Shown here: in pieces, positions 33,531 through 43,441 of the stretch
Position numbering within the stretch: the stretch's first letter is position 1
Layout: each line of letters opens with the position of its first letter
DNA from: a bacterium
GTDB lineage: Bacteria; Bdellovibrionota; Bacteriovoracia; Bacteriovoracales; Bacteriovoracaceae
Length of the DNA: 64,000 nucleotides
NCBI GenBank assembly: GCA_030425045.1
Contig: JAUHVL010000005.1
Location: 124,001 to 188,000, forward strand
Reading direction: 5' to 3'
Notes under the pieces: generated by a model
What the model saw: only the letters and a program-made list of their open reading frames with translations
The model's database searches: none
Told to the model about the DNA's origin: nothing
Program-made: the position numbers and the translations under genes

Positions 33531-34529
33531 ATGGCACAGGTACTTAGCCAAGACGAAGTAGATGCACTATTAAATGCCGTTAATGATGATGAAGATGCGT
33601 TCGGTGGAGACGATGATGGTTTTGACGTCGACGGCGATGATATTGATGATAATATACAGACCTATGATTTAACGAACCAAGATAGGGTTATTCGAGGAAG
33701 AATGCCCATTCTGGAAATTATATATGAAAGGTTCATTAGAGCATTTCGAGTTTCTCTATCTAACTCCTTGAGAAAAATTTCGACAATATCAATGATTTCA
33801 ACCGACCTTTTAAAGTTTGGTGAATTTGTTAACACGTTACCAATTCCAAGTTGTATGTCGATTCTTCGTTTTAATGAATTAAGAGGTCCAGCTCTTTTAG
33901 TTTTTGAATCGAAACTTGCTTATGCCATCATCGATTCATACTTTGGTGGTACCGATAGACCATTCACTAAAATTGAAGGGAAAGAATTTACTCAGATTGA
34001 ATTGTCATTCATGAAAAGAGTTATGGATATGGCCATTGCAGATCTTGAAGAAGCTTGGGCTCCCGTACATAGAATCGATGCACAGTTTTTGAGAACGGAA
34101 ATTAACCCTCAATTCGTTGGTGTGGTACCTCCTTCTGACGTTATTATTGCAACGACACTTGAAGTTGAATTTGAGTCAGCCTCAGGAACGATCATGATTG
34201 TTGTTCCTTATTCAACAATTGAACCGATCAAACAAAAACTAAGTTCAAGTTTTCAAACTGATAATGATATCGCTGATAGTATTTGGACGACAGCGATGAA
34301 TCAGCATCTATTAGATGTTGATGCCAACTTAATCGTTAAGTTAGGAGAATCTGAAATGACTGTTGGTGACCTCTTAACATTAGAAGTAGGCGATATTATT
34401 CCATTAAACAGAGAAGCTTCTGGGGAAGTCGATCTGGCAATCGAGGGGATTGAAAAGATGAAGTGTTTAATGGGAGTTTACAAAGGTAATAGGGCCGTAC
34501 AAGTAACAAAAGTAGATAAGAAAAAATAA
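33531..34529 (+). CDS. fliM: Flagellar motor switch protein FliM
   Basis: The 332-aa C-ring protein starts with the CheY-P-binding peptide ([14 protein letters not shown]), followed by a strongly acidic linker (residues 19-42). The middle CheC-like domain and the C-terminal SpoA domain (about 245-325) follow. Recognisable family blocks are [39 protein letters not shown] and [22 protein letters not shown]. Presence of the CheY peptide implies chemotactic switching. Confidence 0.95.
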   Translation: MAQVLSQDEVDALLNAVNDDEDAFGGDDDGFDVDGDDIDDNIQTYDLTNQDRVIRGRMPILEIIYERFIRAFRVSLSNSLRKISTISMISTDLLKFGEFVNTLPIPSCMSILRFNELRGPALLVFESKLAYAIIDSYFGGTDRPFTKIEGKEFTQIELSFMKRVMDMAIADLEEAWAPVHRIDAQFLRTEINPQFVGVVPPSDVIIATTLEVEFESASGTIMIVVPYSTIEPIKQKLSSSFQTDNDIADSIWTTAMNQHLLDVDANLIVKLGESEMTVGDLLTLEVGDIIPLNREASGEVDLAIEGIEKMKCLMGVYKGNRAVQVTKVDKKK

Positions 34530-34540
34530 ACGGAGGAAAT

Positions 34541-34957
34541 ATGGACGATACAACAGATAATGAAAACCTACAGGAAAATGCAGCAGCTCCCGCCGAGCAA
34601 GGTTTAGAAGAACTTATGGGTGGAGATAATGTTGTTGATATCGCCCAACTTGCTGACGACGTAAAAGCTGGTGACGATGCACTAAATAAACTTAAAGTTC
34701 AAAACTTAGACTTTATTCTCGATATTCCACTGAAGGTAACAGTTGAGCTAGGAAGAACAAGTGTTGTGATAAAAGATTTGCTTCAGCTTGGGCAAGGTTC
34801 TGTTTTAGAACTCGATAAACTTGCTGGTGAGCCACTAGAGATTTTAGTTAATGGAAAACTAGTCGCAAAAGGTGAAGTTGTTGTTGTGAATGAAAAATTT
34901 GGTATCAGATTAACGGATATTATCAGTCCTGTTGAAAGAATTGAGACTTTAAAATAA
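34541..34957 (+). CDS. fliN: Flagellar motor switch protein FliN
   Basis: The 138-aa protein has an acidic N-terminus and a C-terminal SpoA domain (residues 58-138): [50 protein letters not shown] and [14 protein letters not shown]. With FliM and FliG it builds the C-ring and docks FliH. Gap to fliM 11 bp. The ribosome site GGAGG is strong. Confidence 0.96.
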   Translation: MDDTTDNENLQENAAAPAEQGLEELMGGDNVVDIAQLADDVKAGDDALNKLKVQNLDFILDIPLKVTVELGRTSVVIKDLLQLGQGSVLELDKLAGEPLEILVNGKLVAKGEVVVVNEKFGIRLTDIISPVERIETLK

Positions 34958-34967
34958 GGAAATAAAG

Positions 34968-36104
34968 ATGTCTTCTTTAAAAAAACTATTTCTCATCACC
35001 ACCTTACTGCTGACGTCATTTTCCGTTTATGCACGTGGAGCAAAGGTTGAAAAAGTAGAATTTAATAATAGATCAGGAGATGAAATTGAATTTTCTATTT
35101 TGATGGAAAAAGGTTTTAGAGGAATTCCAAAGTTAGAAGTTAAAAAGAATATATTACAAGTCTCTATTCCTGAGAGTTATGTTTGGCCAAAGGTTGAAAA
35201 ACAAGTCACCGTTGGGAAAAAATTTGATACTAAAATTATAGCCTATCAGTTTAACAAAGACTTAGTTCGTTTTAGAGCGATTCTACCAAAATCTCTTGAA
35301 AACAAAAAGCATCTTATCACTCTTTCAATGGTGGGAGACAAAATCAACTTAAAGCTCCCAAAGAAAATCGCAGCAAATGTTTCGACTCCTAAGATACAAC
35401 GAAAAGTAGTGAAAAAGAAAAAAGCTGATGTCAGCAAGTATGACGAATCTTACTTAGAGAAATTGTTTCAAGATAAACTAGCTAGTGAAACTAAAGATAA
35501 CAAAATTATTCCTAAAGTTGAGACACCAGTTAAGAGAGAAATTGCCTTTAATAAAGATGCTCCCAAGCCAAAAGTATTAGCCTCAAATACAGTAGAGGAT
35601 AAAGTCGCTTTTAAAGAATCATCTTTGAAAGATGAAAATGACTTTTCGGTAATGAATTATATTGGAAAGTTTGTCGGTTTCTTAGCTTTAATTCTTCTTG
35701 GGTTTTATGGTGTTGTTACATTGATGAGAAAGGGAGTCTTGAAAAAAGGTAAATTAGGTTTTCTCAATAGCACGAAAGTTATTGAGGTTCTCAACACAAC
35801 TTATATTGGGCCAAAAAGAAGTATTTCCGTTATTAAGGCCCATAACCAAGTATTCTTAATTGGAAATAGTGAGAAGGGAATACACTTCCTTTCAGAAATA
35901 AAAGACGTGGCTGGATTGCTTAAAAATGGAGAGCTTGACCTCTCTGGCAGTAACTTCGATACAAATTTGACGACTGAAAATACGACAGAAAAAGAATTTA
36001 ACTTAAAAGAAGTTCTTACTGAGTCTGCTCCGATGACTCCAGAAAAGAATTCTGTAAAAAATCAAATAACGGCAAAGATTAAAAATTTAAAATCTTTGCA
36101 GTAG
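34968..36104 (+). CDS. fliO: FliO-like flagellar export protein with enlarged periplasmic N-terminus
   Basis: Position between fliN and fliP and a C-terminal FliO-type domain identify it: a membrane helix (about residues 232-250, IGKFVGFLALILLGFYGVVT) followed by FLNSTKVIEVLNTTYIGPKRSISVIKAHNQVFLIG. At 378 aa it is far longer than usual FliO (about 100-150). It begins with a signal peptide (MSSLKKLFLITTLLLTSFSVYA). Residues 24-125 form a beta-rich domain with an AMIN-like look (KVEKVEFNN, EIEFSILMEKGF, LQVSIP). A Lys-rich linker joins them. FliO stabilises assembly of the FliP ring. Confidence 0.8.
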   Translation: MSSLKKLFLITTLLLTSFSVYARGAKVEKVEFNNRSGDEIEFSILMEKGFRGIPKLEVKKNILQVSIPESYVWPKVEKQVTVGKKFDTKIIAYQFNKDLVRFRAILPKSLENKKHLITLSMVGDKINLKLPKKIAANVSTPKIQRKVVKKKKADVSKYDESYLEKLFQDKLASETKDNKIIPKVETPVKREIAFNKDAPKPKVLASNTVEDKVAFKESSLKDENDFSVMNYIGKFVGFLALILLGFYGVVTLMRKGVLKKGKLGFLNSTKVIEVLNTTYIGPKRSISVIKAHNQVFLIGNSEKGIHFLSEIKDVAGLLKNGELDLSGSNFDTNLTTENTTEKEFNLKEVLTESAPMTPEKNSVKNQITAKIKNLKSLQ

Positions 36105-36114
36105 AGGAAAAACC

Positions 36115-36867
36115 TTGAAGAGAATAATACCATTTTGTACTTTTTTTATTCTTTCTCTTTTGAGCTCTTCTGTTTTTGCTCAACAAACAGCAACAGGCGT
36201 AAATTTACCTGGTGTATCTTTAAATTTTGGCCAAGGGGTTGACCTGGTTGATACGTTAGAGGTTCTTGTCCTCTTTACAGTCTTAACCTTAGCTCCGGCA
36301 ATTATTATTCTTTGTACATCTTTTACAAGAATAATCGTTGTTTTGTCTTTCATGAGACAAGCCATTGGTACTCAAAGTATGCCGCCTAATCAACTGCTCA
36401 TTGGTTTGGCGATTTTTTTATCTATCTTTGTGATGCAACCTACGGGAGAGCAGATTTATCAAACCTCAATTCAGCCCTATATGGCGAGAAAAATTACCAC
36501 GTCACAGGCACTTGATGGAATTGAAAAAGGACTTAGAGGTTTTATCAATAAACAAGTTCGTAAAGCTGATATCGCATTATTTTATGATGTAACGGGTAAA
36601 GCGACTCCTAATACAATTGACGAAGTACCAATGCACTTTTTAATTCCTGCTTTTGTTATCTCGGAATTAAAAACAGCGTTTCAAATTGGTTTTTTACTTT
36701 ATATTCCTTTTTTAATTTTAGACATGGTTGTGGCTTCGATATTAATGGCCATGGGGATGATGATGCTTCCTCCTGTTGTTATTTCACTTCCATTTAAGTT
36801 GTTATTGTTTGTTCTTGTCGATGGATGGCAATTGGTTACCGGGTCTCTACTGAGATCATTCTACTAG
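36115..36867 (+). CDS. fliP: Flagellar type III export protein FliP
   Basis: The 250-aa core export gate protein begins with a signal peptide (KRIIPFCTFFILSLLSSSVFA), normal for FliP. Family blocks: APAIIILCTSFTRIIVVLSFMRQAIGTQSMPPNQLLIGLAIFLS, IPAFVISELKTAFQIGFLLYIPFLILDMVVASILMAMGMMMLPP. It starts with TTG after GAGGAAAA. Five FliP subunits form the gate with FliR and FliQ. Confidence 0.96.
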   Translation: MKRIIPFCTFFILSLLSSSVFAQQTATGVNLPGVSLNFGQGVDLVDTLEVLVLFTVLTLAPAIIILCTSFTRIIVVLSFMRQAIGTQSMPPNQLLIGLAIFLSIFVMQPTGEQIYQTSIQPYMARKITTSQALDGIEKGLRGFINKQVRKADIALFYDVTGKATPNTIDEVPMHFLIPAFVISELKTAFQIGFLLYIPFLILDMVVASILMAMGMMMLPPVVISLPFKLLLFVLVDGWQLVTGSLLRSFY

Positions 36868-36875
36868 GAGTAGTT

Positions 36876-37151
36876 ATGGGTTATGACGTTTTCAGTGAAA
36901 TTGCCAACCGAGCGATAAAAGTATCCCTCTACATTTCTTCGCCGATGTTAATTGGTGCCTTGTTGATGGGTATTCTCGTTTCAATTTTTCAAGCTGTGAC
37001 ACAAATTAATGAGCAGACACTTTCTTTTATCCCTAAGATTTTAATTATTGTGGCCTCTATGGTGATATTTGCTCCTTGGATGGCAGAAGTCATGACGGGA
37101 TTTACGAGAGAGTTAATCTTGTCGGTACCGGAAGTTATAAGGAATAACTAA
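36876..37151 (+). CDS. fliQ: Flagellar export protein FliQ
   Basis: The 91-aa protein from the ATG at 36876 (AGGAG upstream) has two membrane helices and the family pattern ISSPMLIGALLMGILVSIFQAVTQINEQTLSFIPKI. Length is normal (89 aa in E. coli). A longer frame reaching back to 36825 would overlap fliP and lacks support. Confidence 0.95.
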   Translation: MGYDVFSEIANRAIKVSLYISSPMLIGALLMGILVSIFQAVTQINEQTLSFIPKILIIVASMVIFAPWMAEVMTGFTRELILSVPEVIRNN

Positions 37152-37156
37152 GTTAT

Positions 37157-37936
37157 ATGATTAATGTAACAATCGAAAATTATAATGAGCTTGTGATCTT
37201 TTGGTTAATCTACATTAGATGGGTAACGATTTTATTTCAACTTCCTATTTTTGATAATATGACAATTCCCATGATATTAAAGGCACTTTTTCCTTTGATT
37301 TTATCTTACGCATTCTATCCAGCACTTTCTGTTGAGGTTGCAAAAGATCTCGCCTACGTTGGTGTTGAGAACTTTTGGGTTCTTACCATTTTTTATACTT
37401 TAGTTGGTTTAATGATTGGTTATCTTGCTAAAGCTATTATGAGCTTGTTTGTATCGGCCGGTTCTATTATTACTCAACAGGTTGGGTTTGCAGCTGTGAG
37501 ATATTTCGATCCCAGTACGTCTACGCAAATTGGTCCATTTGAAAAAGTTATTCAGTGGACAATGATTGTTATCATTATTAGTTCTGGTGCCTTGTTACCA
37601 ATGTTTAAAGGTATCTATCAGTCATTCTCTACTATCCATATTTATAATTTACATAATATGGGAGCATCTCCTGCATTTTTTTTAGAAATGTTTAAGGGGA
37701 TCTTTATTTCATCTATTCTTTTAGCAAGTCCAATTATTTTTACAAACTTACTTATAACAGCAATCTTGGGGATCATATCGAGAAGTGTTCCTCAAATGAA
37801 TATTATTATGGTGAGTTTTGTTGTGAATATTGGATTAGGATTATTAGTTTTTGCTGCGAGCTCAGAAGAGTTCTTTCATGTAGCGTTTAAACTTTATACC
37901 GACAAGTTGGGACAATGGTTCCACTTTGTCATATAG
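37157..37936 (+). CDS. fliR: Flagellar export protein FliR
   Basis: A 259-aa integral membrane protein with about six helices, in its usual place after fliQ. Blocks such as LVGLMIGYLAKAIMSLFVSAGSIITQQVGFAAVRYFDPSTSTQIGPF fit FliR. It completes the FliP5-Q4-R1 export gate. The gap after fliQ is 5 bp. Confidence 0.94.
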   Translation: MINVTIENYNELVIFWLIYIRWVTILFQLPIFDNMTIPMILKALFPLILSYAFYPALSVEVAKDLAYVGVENFWVLTIFYTLVGLMIGYLAKAIMSLFVSAGSIITQQVGFAAVRYFDPSTSTQIGPFEKVIQWTMIVIIISSGALLPMFKGIYQSFSTIHIYNLHNMGASPAFFLEMFKGIFISSILLASPIIFTNLLITAILGIISRSVPQMNIIMVSFVVNIGLGLLVFAASSEEFFHVAFKLYTDKLGQWFHFVI

Positions 37937-37944
37937 GATGATTA

Positions 37945-39027
37945 GTGGCTGAAGAAAATGACTCAGGTCAAGACAAGACGGAAGAGCCGAGTACCCGGAG
38001 GATTGAAGAGTTCCGGAGAAAAGGTGATGTCGCTTCTTCTCGTGAGTTAACAAATGTATTAGTTCTTTCAGCATCGATTGCAACATTGATGTTGAGCCTA
38101 ACATATATTTATGAACAATTTAGTGGCTTTATGACTTGGCTCTACGCTTTAGATCATTCAGTTGCTTTTACAGAAAAATCCCTTGCGACAATTACAAGAA
38201 AAACAATTTCAACGGCATTGAAATGTGCTGCTCCCGTTTGTATCGTTGCGCTGACAAGTGGAATTATCGCTAACGTGGCACAAGTCGGATTTCTCTTTGC
38301 TCCAGAGGTCCTCGAATTCAAGCCAGAAAGAATTGATCCTATTAAGGGAATTCAAAAGCTTTTTTCTATGCGCTCTATCGTTGAAGCATTAAAAGGATTG
38401 TTTAAATTTGTTTTTATCTTGGCGATTGTTTACTTTTTCGTAAAAGATGATCTTGATAGTTATAAAGGGTATTTTCATGTAGAACTCATTGAAGGCTTTA
38501 TGCATAGTCGTTGGATGATTTTTAAATTGAGTATGGCCATTATTGTTGGACTTATGATTATCGCTGCAGCTGATTTTACATATCAAAAGTTAAGCTATCG
38601 TAAAAAACTAATGATGACGAAAGAAGAAGCCAAGAAAGAGTCAAAAGAACAAGATGGAAACCCAGAGATAAAGCAAAGAATTAGAAGTTTACAAAGAGAA
38701 GCCGCTCAAAGAAGAATGATGCAAGAAGTTCCAGAGGCTGATGTGATTGTTACCAATCCTACTCATATTTCAATTGCTATTAAATACGATAAAGATACGA
38801 TGATTTCTCCTGAGGTTATTGCTAAAGGTGCAGATCATGTGGCCTTAAAAATTAGAGAAATCGCAAAAGAAAACGATATTCCAATTGTTGAAAACGTACC
38901 ACTCGCTCGTTCAATGTATAAAACGGTTGAACTTGGTTCTGCTGTTCCACGAAACCTCTATAAAGCAGTGGCTGAAGTGTTAGCATTTGTTTATCGATTA
39001 AAACGAAAGAAAAAGGCATTGGGTTAA
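37945..39027 (+). CDS. flhB: Flagellar export protein FlhB
   Basis: The 360-aa protein starts with GTG. An N-terminal cytoplasmic start (DKTEEPSTRRIEEFRRKGDVASSRELTNV) is followed by four membrane helices and the C-terminal domain. The autocleavage motif NPTH is at residues 271-274 (VTNPTHISIAIKYD), which allows the switch from rod/hook to filament export. All is intact. Confidence 0.96.
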   Translation: MAEENDSGQDKTEEPSTRRIEEFRRKGDVASSRELTNVLVLSASIATLMLSLTYIYEQFSGFMTWLYALDHSVAFTEKSLATITRKTISTALKCAAPVCIVALTSGIIANVAQVGFLFAPEVLEFKPERIDPIKGIQKLFSMRSIVEALKGLFKFVFILAIVYFFVKDDLDSYKGYFHVELIEGFMHSRWMIFKLSMAIIVGLMIIAAADFTYQKLSYRKKLMMTKEEAKKESKEQDGNPEIKQRIRSLQREAAQRRMMQEVPEADVIVTNPTHISIAIKYDKDTMISPEVIAKGADHVALKIREIAKENDIPIVENVPLARSMYKTVELGSAVPRNLYKAVAEVLAFVYRLKRKKKALG

Positions 39028-39030
39028 TAG

Positions 39031-41106
39031 ATGAATAGTTTTTTCGAAAGATTCAGAGAGATTACTAAAAATACCGATATGCTTATCGCTCTTGGGATTT
39101 TATTTATCCTTGGGATGATGATTGTTCCCATACCTCCCATGTTACTCGATTTGTTATTGGCCCTAACTCTATCATTTGCTGTTCTTGTACTTCTAATGAC
39201 CATCTATACAAAAAAGCCATTAGATTTTTCGACATTTCCATCGGTCCTACTTGTGATGACTTTATTTCGGTTGTCTATTAACGTCGCTTCTACTCGAAAT
39301 ATCTTACTTAATGGTGGAGCTGAGGGAACTCAGGCCGCAGGTGAGATTATTAGAGTTTTCGGTGAGTTCGTAGTTGGTGGTAATTATGTTGTTGGTATCA
39401 TTGTGTTTATTATCCTAGTGATCATTAACTTTATTGTTATTACAAAAGGTGCGGGAAGAGTGGCAGAAGTTGCGGCACGTTTTACCTTAGATGCGATGCC
39501 TGGTAAACAAATGGCGATTGATGCAGATTTAAATGCCGGCTTAATAAATGATGAAGAAGCTAAAACGAGAAGAGCAGCGATTGCAGAAGAAGCAGACTTT
39601 TATGGATCTATGGATGGTGCTAGTAAGTTTGTTCGTGGTGATGCGATTGCAGGTATTCTTATTACCGGGATTAACATTCTAGGTGGGATACTTGTCGGTG
39701 TTGTTCAAAATGGTTTAGATATATCTCAGGCGACAGAAACTTTTACTCTATTAACTGTTGGTGATGGACTTGTCTCTCAAATTCCAGCTCTAATTATCTC
39801 TACAGCTGCTGGTTTAATTGCTACTCGAAATACAAATGACGATAACCTTGGATCTCAAGTCTTTAAGCAATTTAAAGTACAGCCTAAGGCCATCTATATT
39901 GCAGCCATTGTTCTCTTTGTCTTCGCCTTAATTCCAGGCCTACCGAAATTTCCCTTTCTTGCCGTTGGAGGATTATTATCCTTTGTCGCTTATCGAGTTG
40001 AGCAAATTACAAAACAAGAAGTTGTCGAAGCGAGTAAGAAAGTTGATGAAGAGAAGAAAACGACTCCTGAAAACCTTGAAGATCTTCTCGACCTTGAACT
40101 TATCGAGCTTGAAGTTGGTTATGGATTAGTGAGCTTAGTGGACTCTGATCAAAATGGTGATCTCCTAGAGAGAATCACTCATTTGAGAAAGCAGTTTGCG
40201 CTAGATTGGGGTGTTATCGTTCCCTCTGTTCAAATTAAAGATAATCTAGAATTAAAGCCCGGTGGTTATAATATAAAAATTAAAGGAATTGAGATTGCTA
40301 GTGGAGACCTTGTCTCGGATCACTTTTTAGCGATGGATCCAGGTGGTGTAATTGAGAAGATTGATGGTATTGAAACAGTTGAGCCTGTATTTGGACTACC
40401 TGCTGTTTGGATTACTGAAGATCAAAAAGACGATGCTCAATATAACGGCTATACCGTTGTCGATCTTTCCACTGTTGTTGCGACACACTTGACAGAAATT
40501 CTTAAGAATAATCTTCACGAGTTATTTGGTAGACAAGAGTTAGTTTCATTACTCGAGAAATTTAAGGAAAGTTATCCGAAAGTTGTTGAAGACTTAGTAC
40601 CTGACGTATTAACTCTGGGACAAGTCTTGAAAGTTTGCCAAAATCTTCTCCGTGAAGGTGTTTCAATACGAGATCTTCGCACGATATTAGAGACCCTGGC
40701 CGAGTATGGTGCTACAATAAAAGACACGGATATTCTTACTGAGAATACCCGACAATCTTTATATAGAACGATTACAGAAAGTGTGAAAAGTGATGTAGGA
40801 GATATACCGTTGTTTACACTTGATAGAGGAATTGAAGAGTCTATTGCTGAGAATTTAATACAGACAGAGCAAGGACAACAATTATCGCTGGATCCAAAAG
40901 TAACTCAAACAATTTTGGCCAGCTTAAATGAAAAAATAGAAGAGGCGACCAGTCTAGGAGAGAAAATGGTCGTTCTTTGTTCTCCAGTTATAAGGGGCCA
41001 TTTTAAGAAATTAACCGAAAAATTTATCCCCAACCTGACGGTAATTTCACACAATGAACTAAGCCCAGAATCAAACATCAGGTCACTAGGAACGGTGAGG
41101 TTGTAG
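39031..41106 (+). CDS. flhA: Flagellar export protein FlhA
   Basis: At 691 aa it has the expected length. Seven or eight N-terminal helices carry the FHIPEP blocks (FSTFPSVLLVMTLFRLSINVASTRNILL; VITKGAGRVAEVAARFTLDAMPGKQMAIDADLNAGLINDEEAKTRR with the conserved ADL/D residues). The C-terminal cytoplasmic domain of four subdomains docks chaperone-substrate complexes. It lies 3 bp after flhB. Confidence 0.97.
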   Translation: MNSFFERFREITKNTDMLIALGILFILGMMIVPIPPMLLDLLLALTLSFAVLVLLMTIYTKKPLDFSTFPSVLLVMTLFRLSINVASTRNILLNGGAEGTQAAGEIIRVFGEFVVGGNYVVGIIVFIILVIINFIVITKGAGRVAEVAARFTLDAMPGKQMAIDADLNAGLINDEEAKTRRAAIAEEADFYGSMDGASKFVRGDAIAGILITGINILGGILVGVVQNGLDISQATETFTLLTVGDGLVSQIPALIISTAAGLIATRNTNDDNLGSQVFKQFKVQPKAIYIAAIVLFVFALIPGLPKFPFLAVGGLLSFVAYRVEQITKQEVVEASKKVDEEKKTTPENLEDLLDLELIELEVGYGLVSLVDSDQNGDLLERITHLRKQFALDWGVIVPSVQIKDNLELKPGGYNIKIKGIEIASGDLVSDHFLAMDPGGVIEKIDGIETVEPVFGLPAVWITEDQKDDAQYNGYTVVDLSTVVATHLTEILKNNLHELFGRQELVSLLEKFKESYPKVVEDLVPDVLTLGQVLKVCQNLLREGVSIRDLRTILETLAEYGATIKDTDILTENTRQSLYRTITESVKSDVGDIPLFTLDRGIEESIAENLIQTEQGQQLSLDPKVTQTILASLNEKIEEATSLGEKMVVLCSPVIRGHFKKLTEKFIPNLTVISHNELSPESNIRSLGTVRL

Positions 41107-41107
41107 G

Positions 41108-42469
41108 ATGTACGTAAGAAAATTTGAAGCAGAAACAATGGATCAAGCATTACAGGAAATCAAGCAAGAGCTTGGACCTGATGCTATTATTCTAAAAACA
41201 AAAACAAACAAGGGCCTTGGTGGTAGTTTTAAAAAGGGTAGAGTTGAAGTTACAGCAGCAATATCTGAAAAGAACTACACTAAGAAATCACTAGCAGAAC
41301 AAAGTATGTCGGAAACAGATCGAGAAAAATTTTATCAATCACCATCAAGTCATATCTCAAGTATGTTAGATAATTTTTCAGATAGTGGAACAGCTACTCA
41401 TGAAGTAAAGAATCCAGGTTATGGAAATTTAGCTTTAAATAAAGCTGTTAAAACGGTAAAAGATGTTACCAAAAAGGCACAATCTTCACTGGATGATTTT
41501 TTAAGTCAAGAGCCAATGCAAGAGGTAAGAAGAGCAGCTCCTGTCAGAAATGAAGTGAACGAGATTCAAATTCCAACGCCTCCGACTCCCTCTACTCAGC
41601 CTGTTTCTAACCCTGTAAATACAGAATTCTACGATCAGAAAATAGAATTTTTAGAGAAGAAAGTTTTAGAGCTTTCTCGTACCCTAAACACTGTTGTCAA
41701 TGACGAGCCAGAAGGGGTCCGAGAAATGAGAACGGTCATGCGTTCGTTATCAATTGATGAGTCTTATATTCAAGAGTTAATCAGAAAATCAATCTTTGAA
41801 CTTGGTAATGAAGAATTAAGAAATTTTGATTCAGTATTTGAGTATTGTTTAAAAGAAATGTTTGAAAAAATTTCTACTAAACCAGCTCTCTTTACACAAA
41901 ATGATATTGTCTCACCTATAACAATTGTTCTATCTGAAACAAGTAATGGTCAGTCTTCAATGTTATACAAATTAGCTGCTTTAAAAGAAAACTGTGTGAT
42001 TATTTCCTACGGAGCAGAAGATAATAGAGATTTTGTTAAGAGTATGTTTGATATAAAAGTAGAGCATGCGACAACAGCTGCAGAAGTTGTTTCACTTGCT
42101 AGAAATTATACTGAAGCTAAGACAACGGTCTTCATTGACTACAAAAATTCTACGAAAGAAATCAATGAAGCAAAGAACTTTATAGAAGGACTAAAAAGAT
42201 CATTTGATCAAGTGGAAACTTTGATCTGTCTTTCGGCAATTCATTCAGAAATTTATAATAAAAGTATAGTCACTCGCTACGGGCAAATGGCTAATGGCTT
42301 AGTTTTAAATATGTTGGATTTATGTTTAGACTATGGCCCCATTTTTAATATTTCACTTTCCAATTCACATCTACCTATGGTGTTTTTTGGAACGGGGACA
42401 ACAGTTCCAGATGATATTGAATCTGCAACTAAAGAGAGAATTCTCGCAGGAATGTTCAAGTTAAATTGA
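41108..42469 (+). CDS. flhF: FlhF-like SRP-family protein with degenerate GTPase motifs
   Basis: Position (flhA-flhF-flhG-fliA) and overall fold identify FlhF: an N-terminal B domain (MYVRKFEAETMDQALQEIKQELGPDAIILKTK), a long linker (60-200) and an NG-like region to residue 453 ending in the family tail GTGTTVPDDIESATKERI. The GTPase motifs are lost. The P-loop position reads SETSNGQSS (276-284, Lys replaced by Gln282). The DTAG motif reads IDYKNS (343-348). TKLD reads NMLD (401-404). FlhF normally sets the polar flagellum site by GTP-driven dimerisation; this one probably cannot bind or hydrolyse GTP. Confidence 0.85.
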   Translation: MYVRKFEAETMDQALQEIKQELGPDAIILKTKTNKGLGGSFKKGRVEVTAAISEKNYTKKSLAEQSMSETDREKFYQSPSSHISSMLDNFSDSGTATHEVKNPGYGNLALNKAVKTVKDVTKKAQSSLDDFLSQEPMQEVRRAAPVRNEVNEIQIPTPPTPSTQPVSNPVNTEFYDQKIEFLEKKVLELSRTLNTVVNDEPEGVREMRTVMRSLSIDESYIQELIRKSIFELGNEELRNFDSVFEYCLKEMFEKISTKPALFTQNDIVSPITIVLSETSNGQSSMLYKLAALKENCVIISYGAEDNRDFVKSMFDIKVEHATTAAEVVSLARNYTEAKTTVFIDYKNSTKEINEAKNFIEGLKRSFDQVETLICLSAIHSEIYNKSIVTRYGQMANGLVLNMLDLCLDYGPIFNISLSNSHLPMVFFGTGTTVPDDIESATKERILAGMFKLN

Positions 42470-42524
42470 ACAAATATATTTAGATAGAGATTAAAAAGGA
42501 TTTTTAATTTTCTTAGGAGACAGG

Positions 42525-43430
42525 ATGTCTGAATTACGTGCTACCAAATGGTTGTTGTCTAACCATCCCAAAATTTCTCAACAGAACATCAGAAATGATT
42601 TTAATTCTACCAAAGCTAAAACCATAGCCGTTGCTAGCGGAAAGGGAGGGGTCGGAAAAACTTCCGTTACGTTAAAAACAGCTCATCTTTTAAGTATGAT
42701 GGGAAAAAAGGTTTTACTCATTGATTGTGATTTTAACCTTTCAAATACCGTTGTTAAGTTAGGCTTACCAATTAAGAACGAGCTTTGGGATTATGTTAAT
42801 CATCAAAAAACTCTTGATGAAATTATTATAAAAAATGGAAATTTCCATCTTCTACCTGCTTGTAGCGGTAATCTAGATTTTTCAGATAATGAAGAAAGTA
42901 TAGAAAAAATTATCATCGATATATTGACTGAGAAAGAGAGCTCTTATGATTATATTTTTCTAGATTGCTCAGCTGGCGTAAGTAAATCAGTTTTAACACT
43001 GTCAGCTTATTGTGACTATAGAATGGTTGTCGTGACACCTGATAAATCCTCGATAACCGACTCTTATTCTCTATTAAAGCTTCTTAATAAGAAGTATGGA
43101 ATAAATGAAAACCATCTTGTTTTAAATAAGATCTCTAATCAGTCTCAATACAGTAAGCTCGTGAATACGCTTTCTTCGACCGTTGATAGGTTTCTCAATT
43201 GTAGACTAAATATTCTTGGTGGTATTAGTTTTATGTTTGAAGACTCCGACAGTTTTGATCAACATCTGTTAAATTTTTCCGATAATAAAATACATTCTCA
43301 ATTTACGAAACTTGTTAAAAAACTCACCGATGAGGTGGATGACACTAGATCATTTTCTGGTAGCGAGGAGCTTTACCTCTCTATTAAGGGAAATGATTTG
43401 AAACAGGAAGTTCAGATTCAATCATTGTAA
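42525..43430 (+). CDS. flhG: MinD-like ATPase FlhG (FleN)
   Basis: The 301-aa ATPase has a deviant Walker A (SGKGGVGKTS, about 38-47), LLIDCDFNLSNT, and Walker B FLDCSAGVSKSVL. These are intact, so ATP binding should be normal. FlhG counts flagella at the pole and in other bacteria stimulates FlhF GTPase through its N-terminal residues. Here the N-terminus (MSELRATKWLLSNHPKI) has no obvious DQAxxLR activator helix, which matches the partner's lost GTPase. Confidence 0.93.
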   Translation: MSELRATKWLLSNHPKISQQNIRNDFNSTKAKTIAVASGKGGVGKTSVTLKTAHLLSMMGKKVLLIDCDFNLSNTVVKLGLPIKNELWDYVNHQKTLDEIIIKNGNFHLLPACSGNLDFSDNEESIEKIIIDILTEKESSYDYIFLDCSAGVSKSVLTLSAYCDYRMVVVTPDKSSITDSYSLLKLLNKKYGINENHLVLNKISNQSQYSKLVNTLSSTVDRFLNCRLNILGGISFMFEDSDSFDQHLLNFSDNKIHSQFTKLVKKLTDEVDDTRSFSGSEELYLSIKGNDLKQEVQIQSL

Positions 43431-43441
43431 GGAGTACAAGC

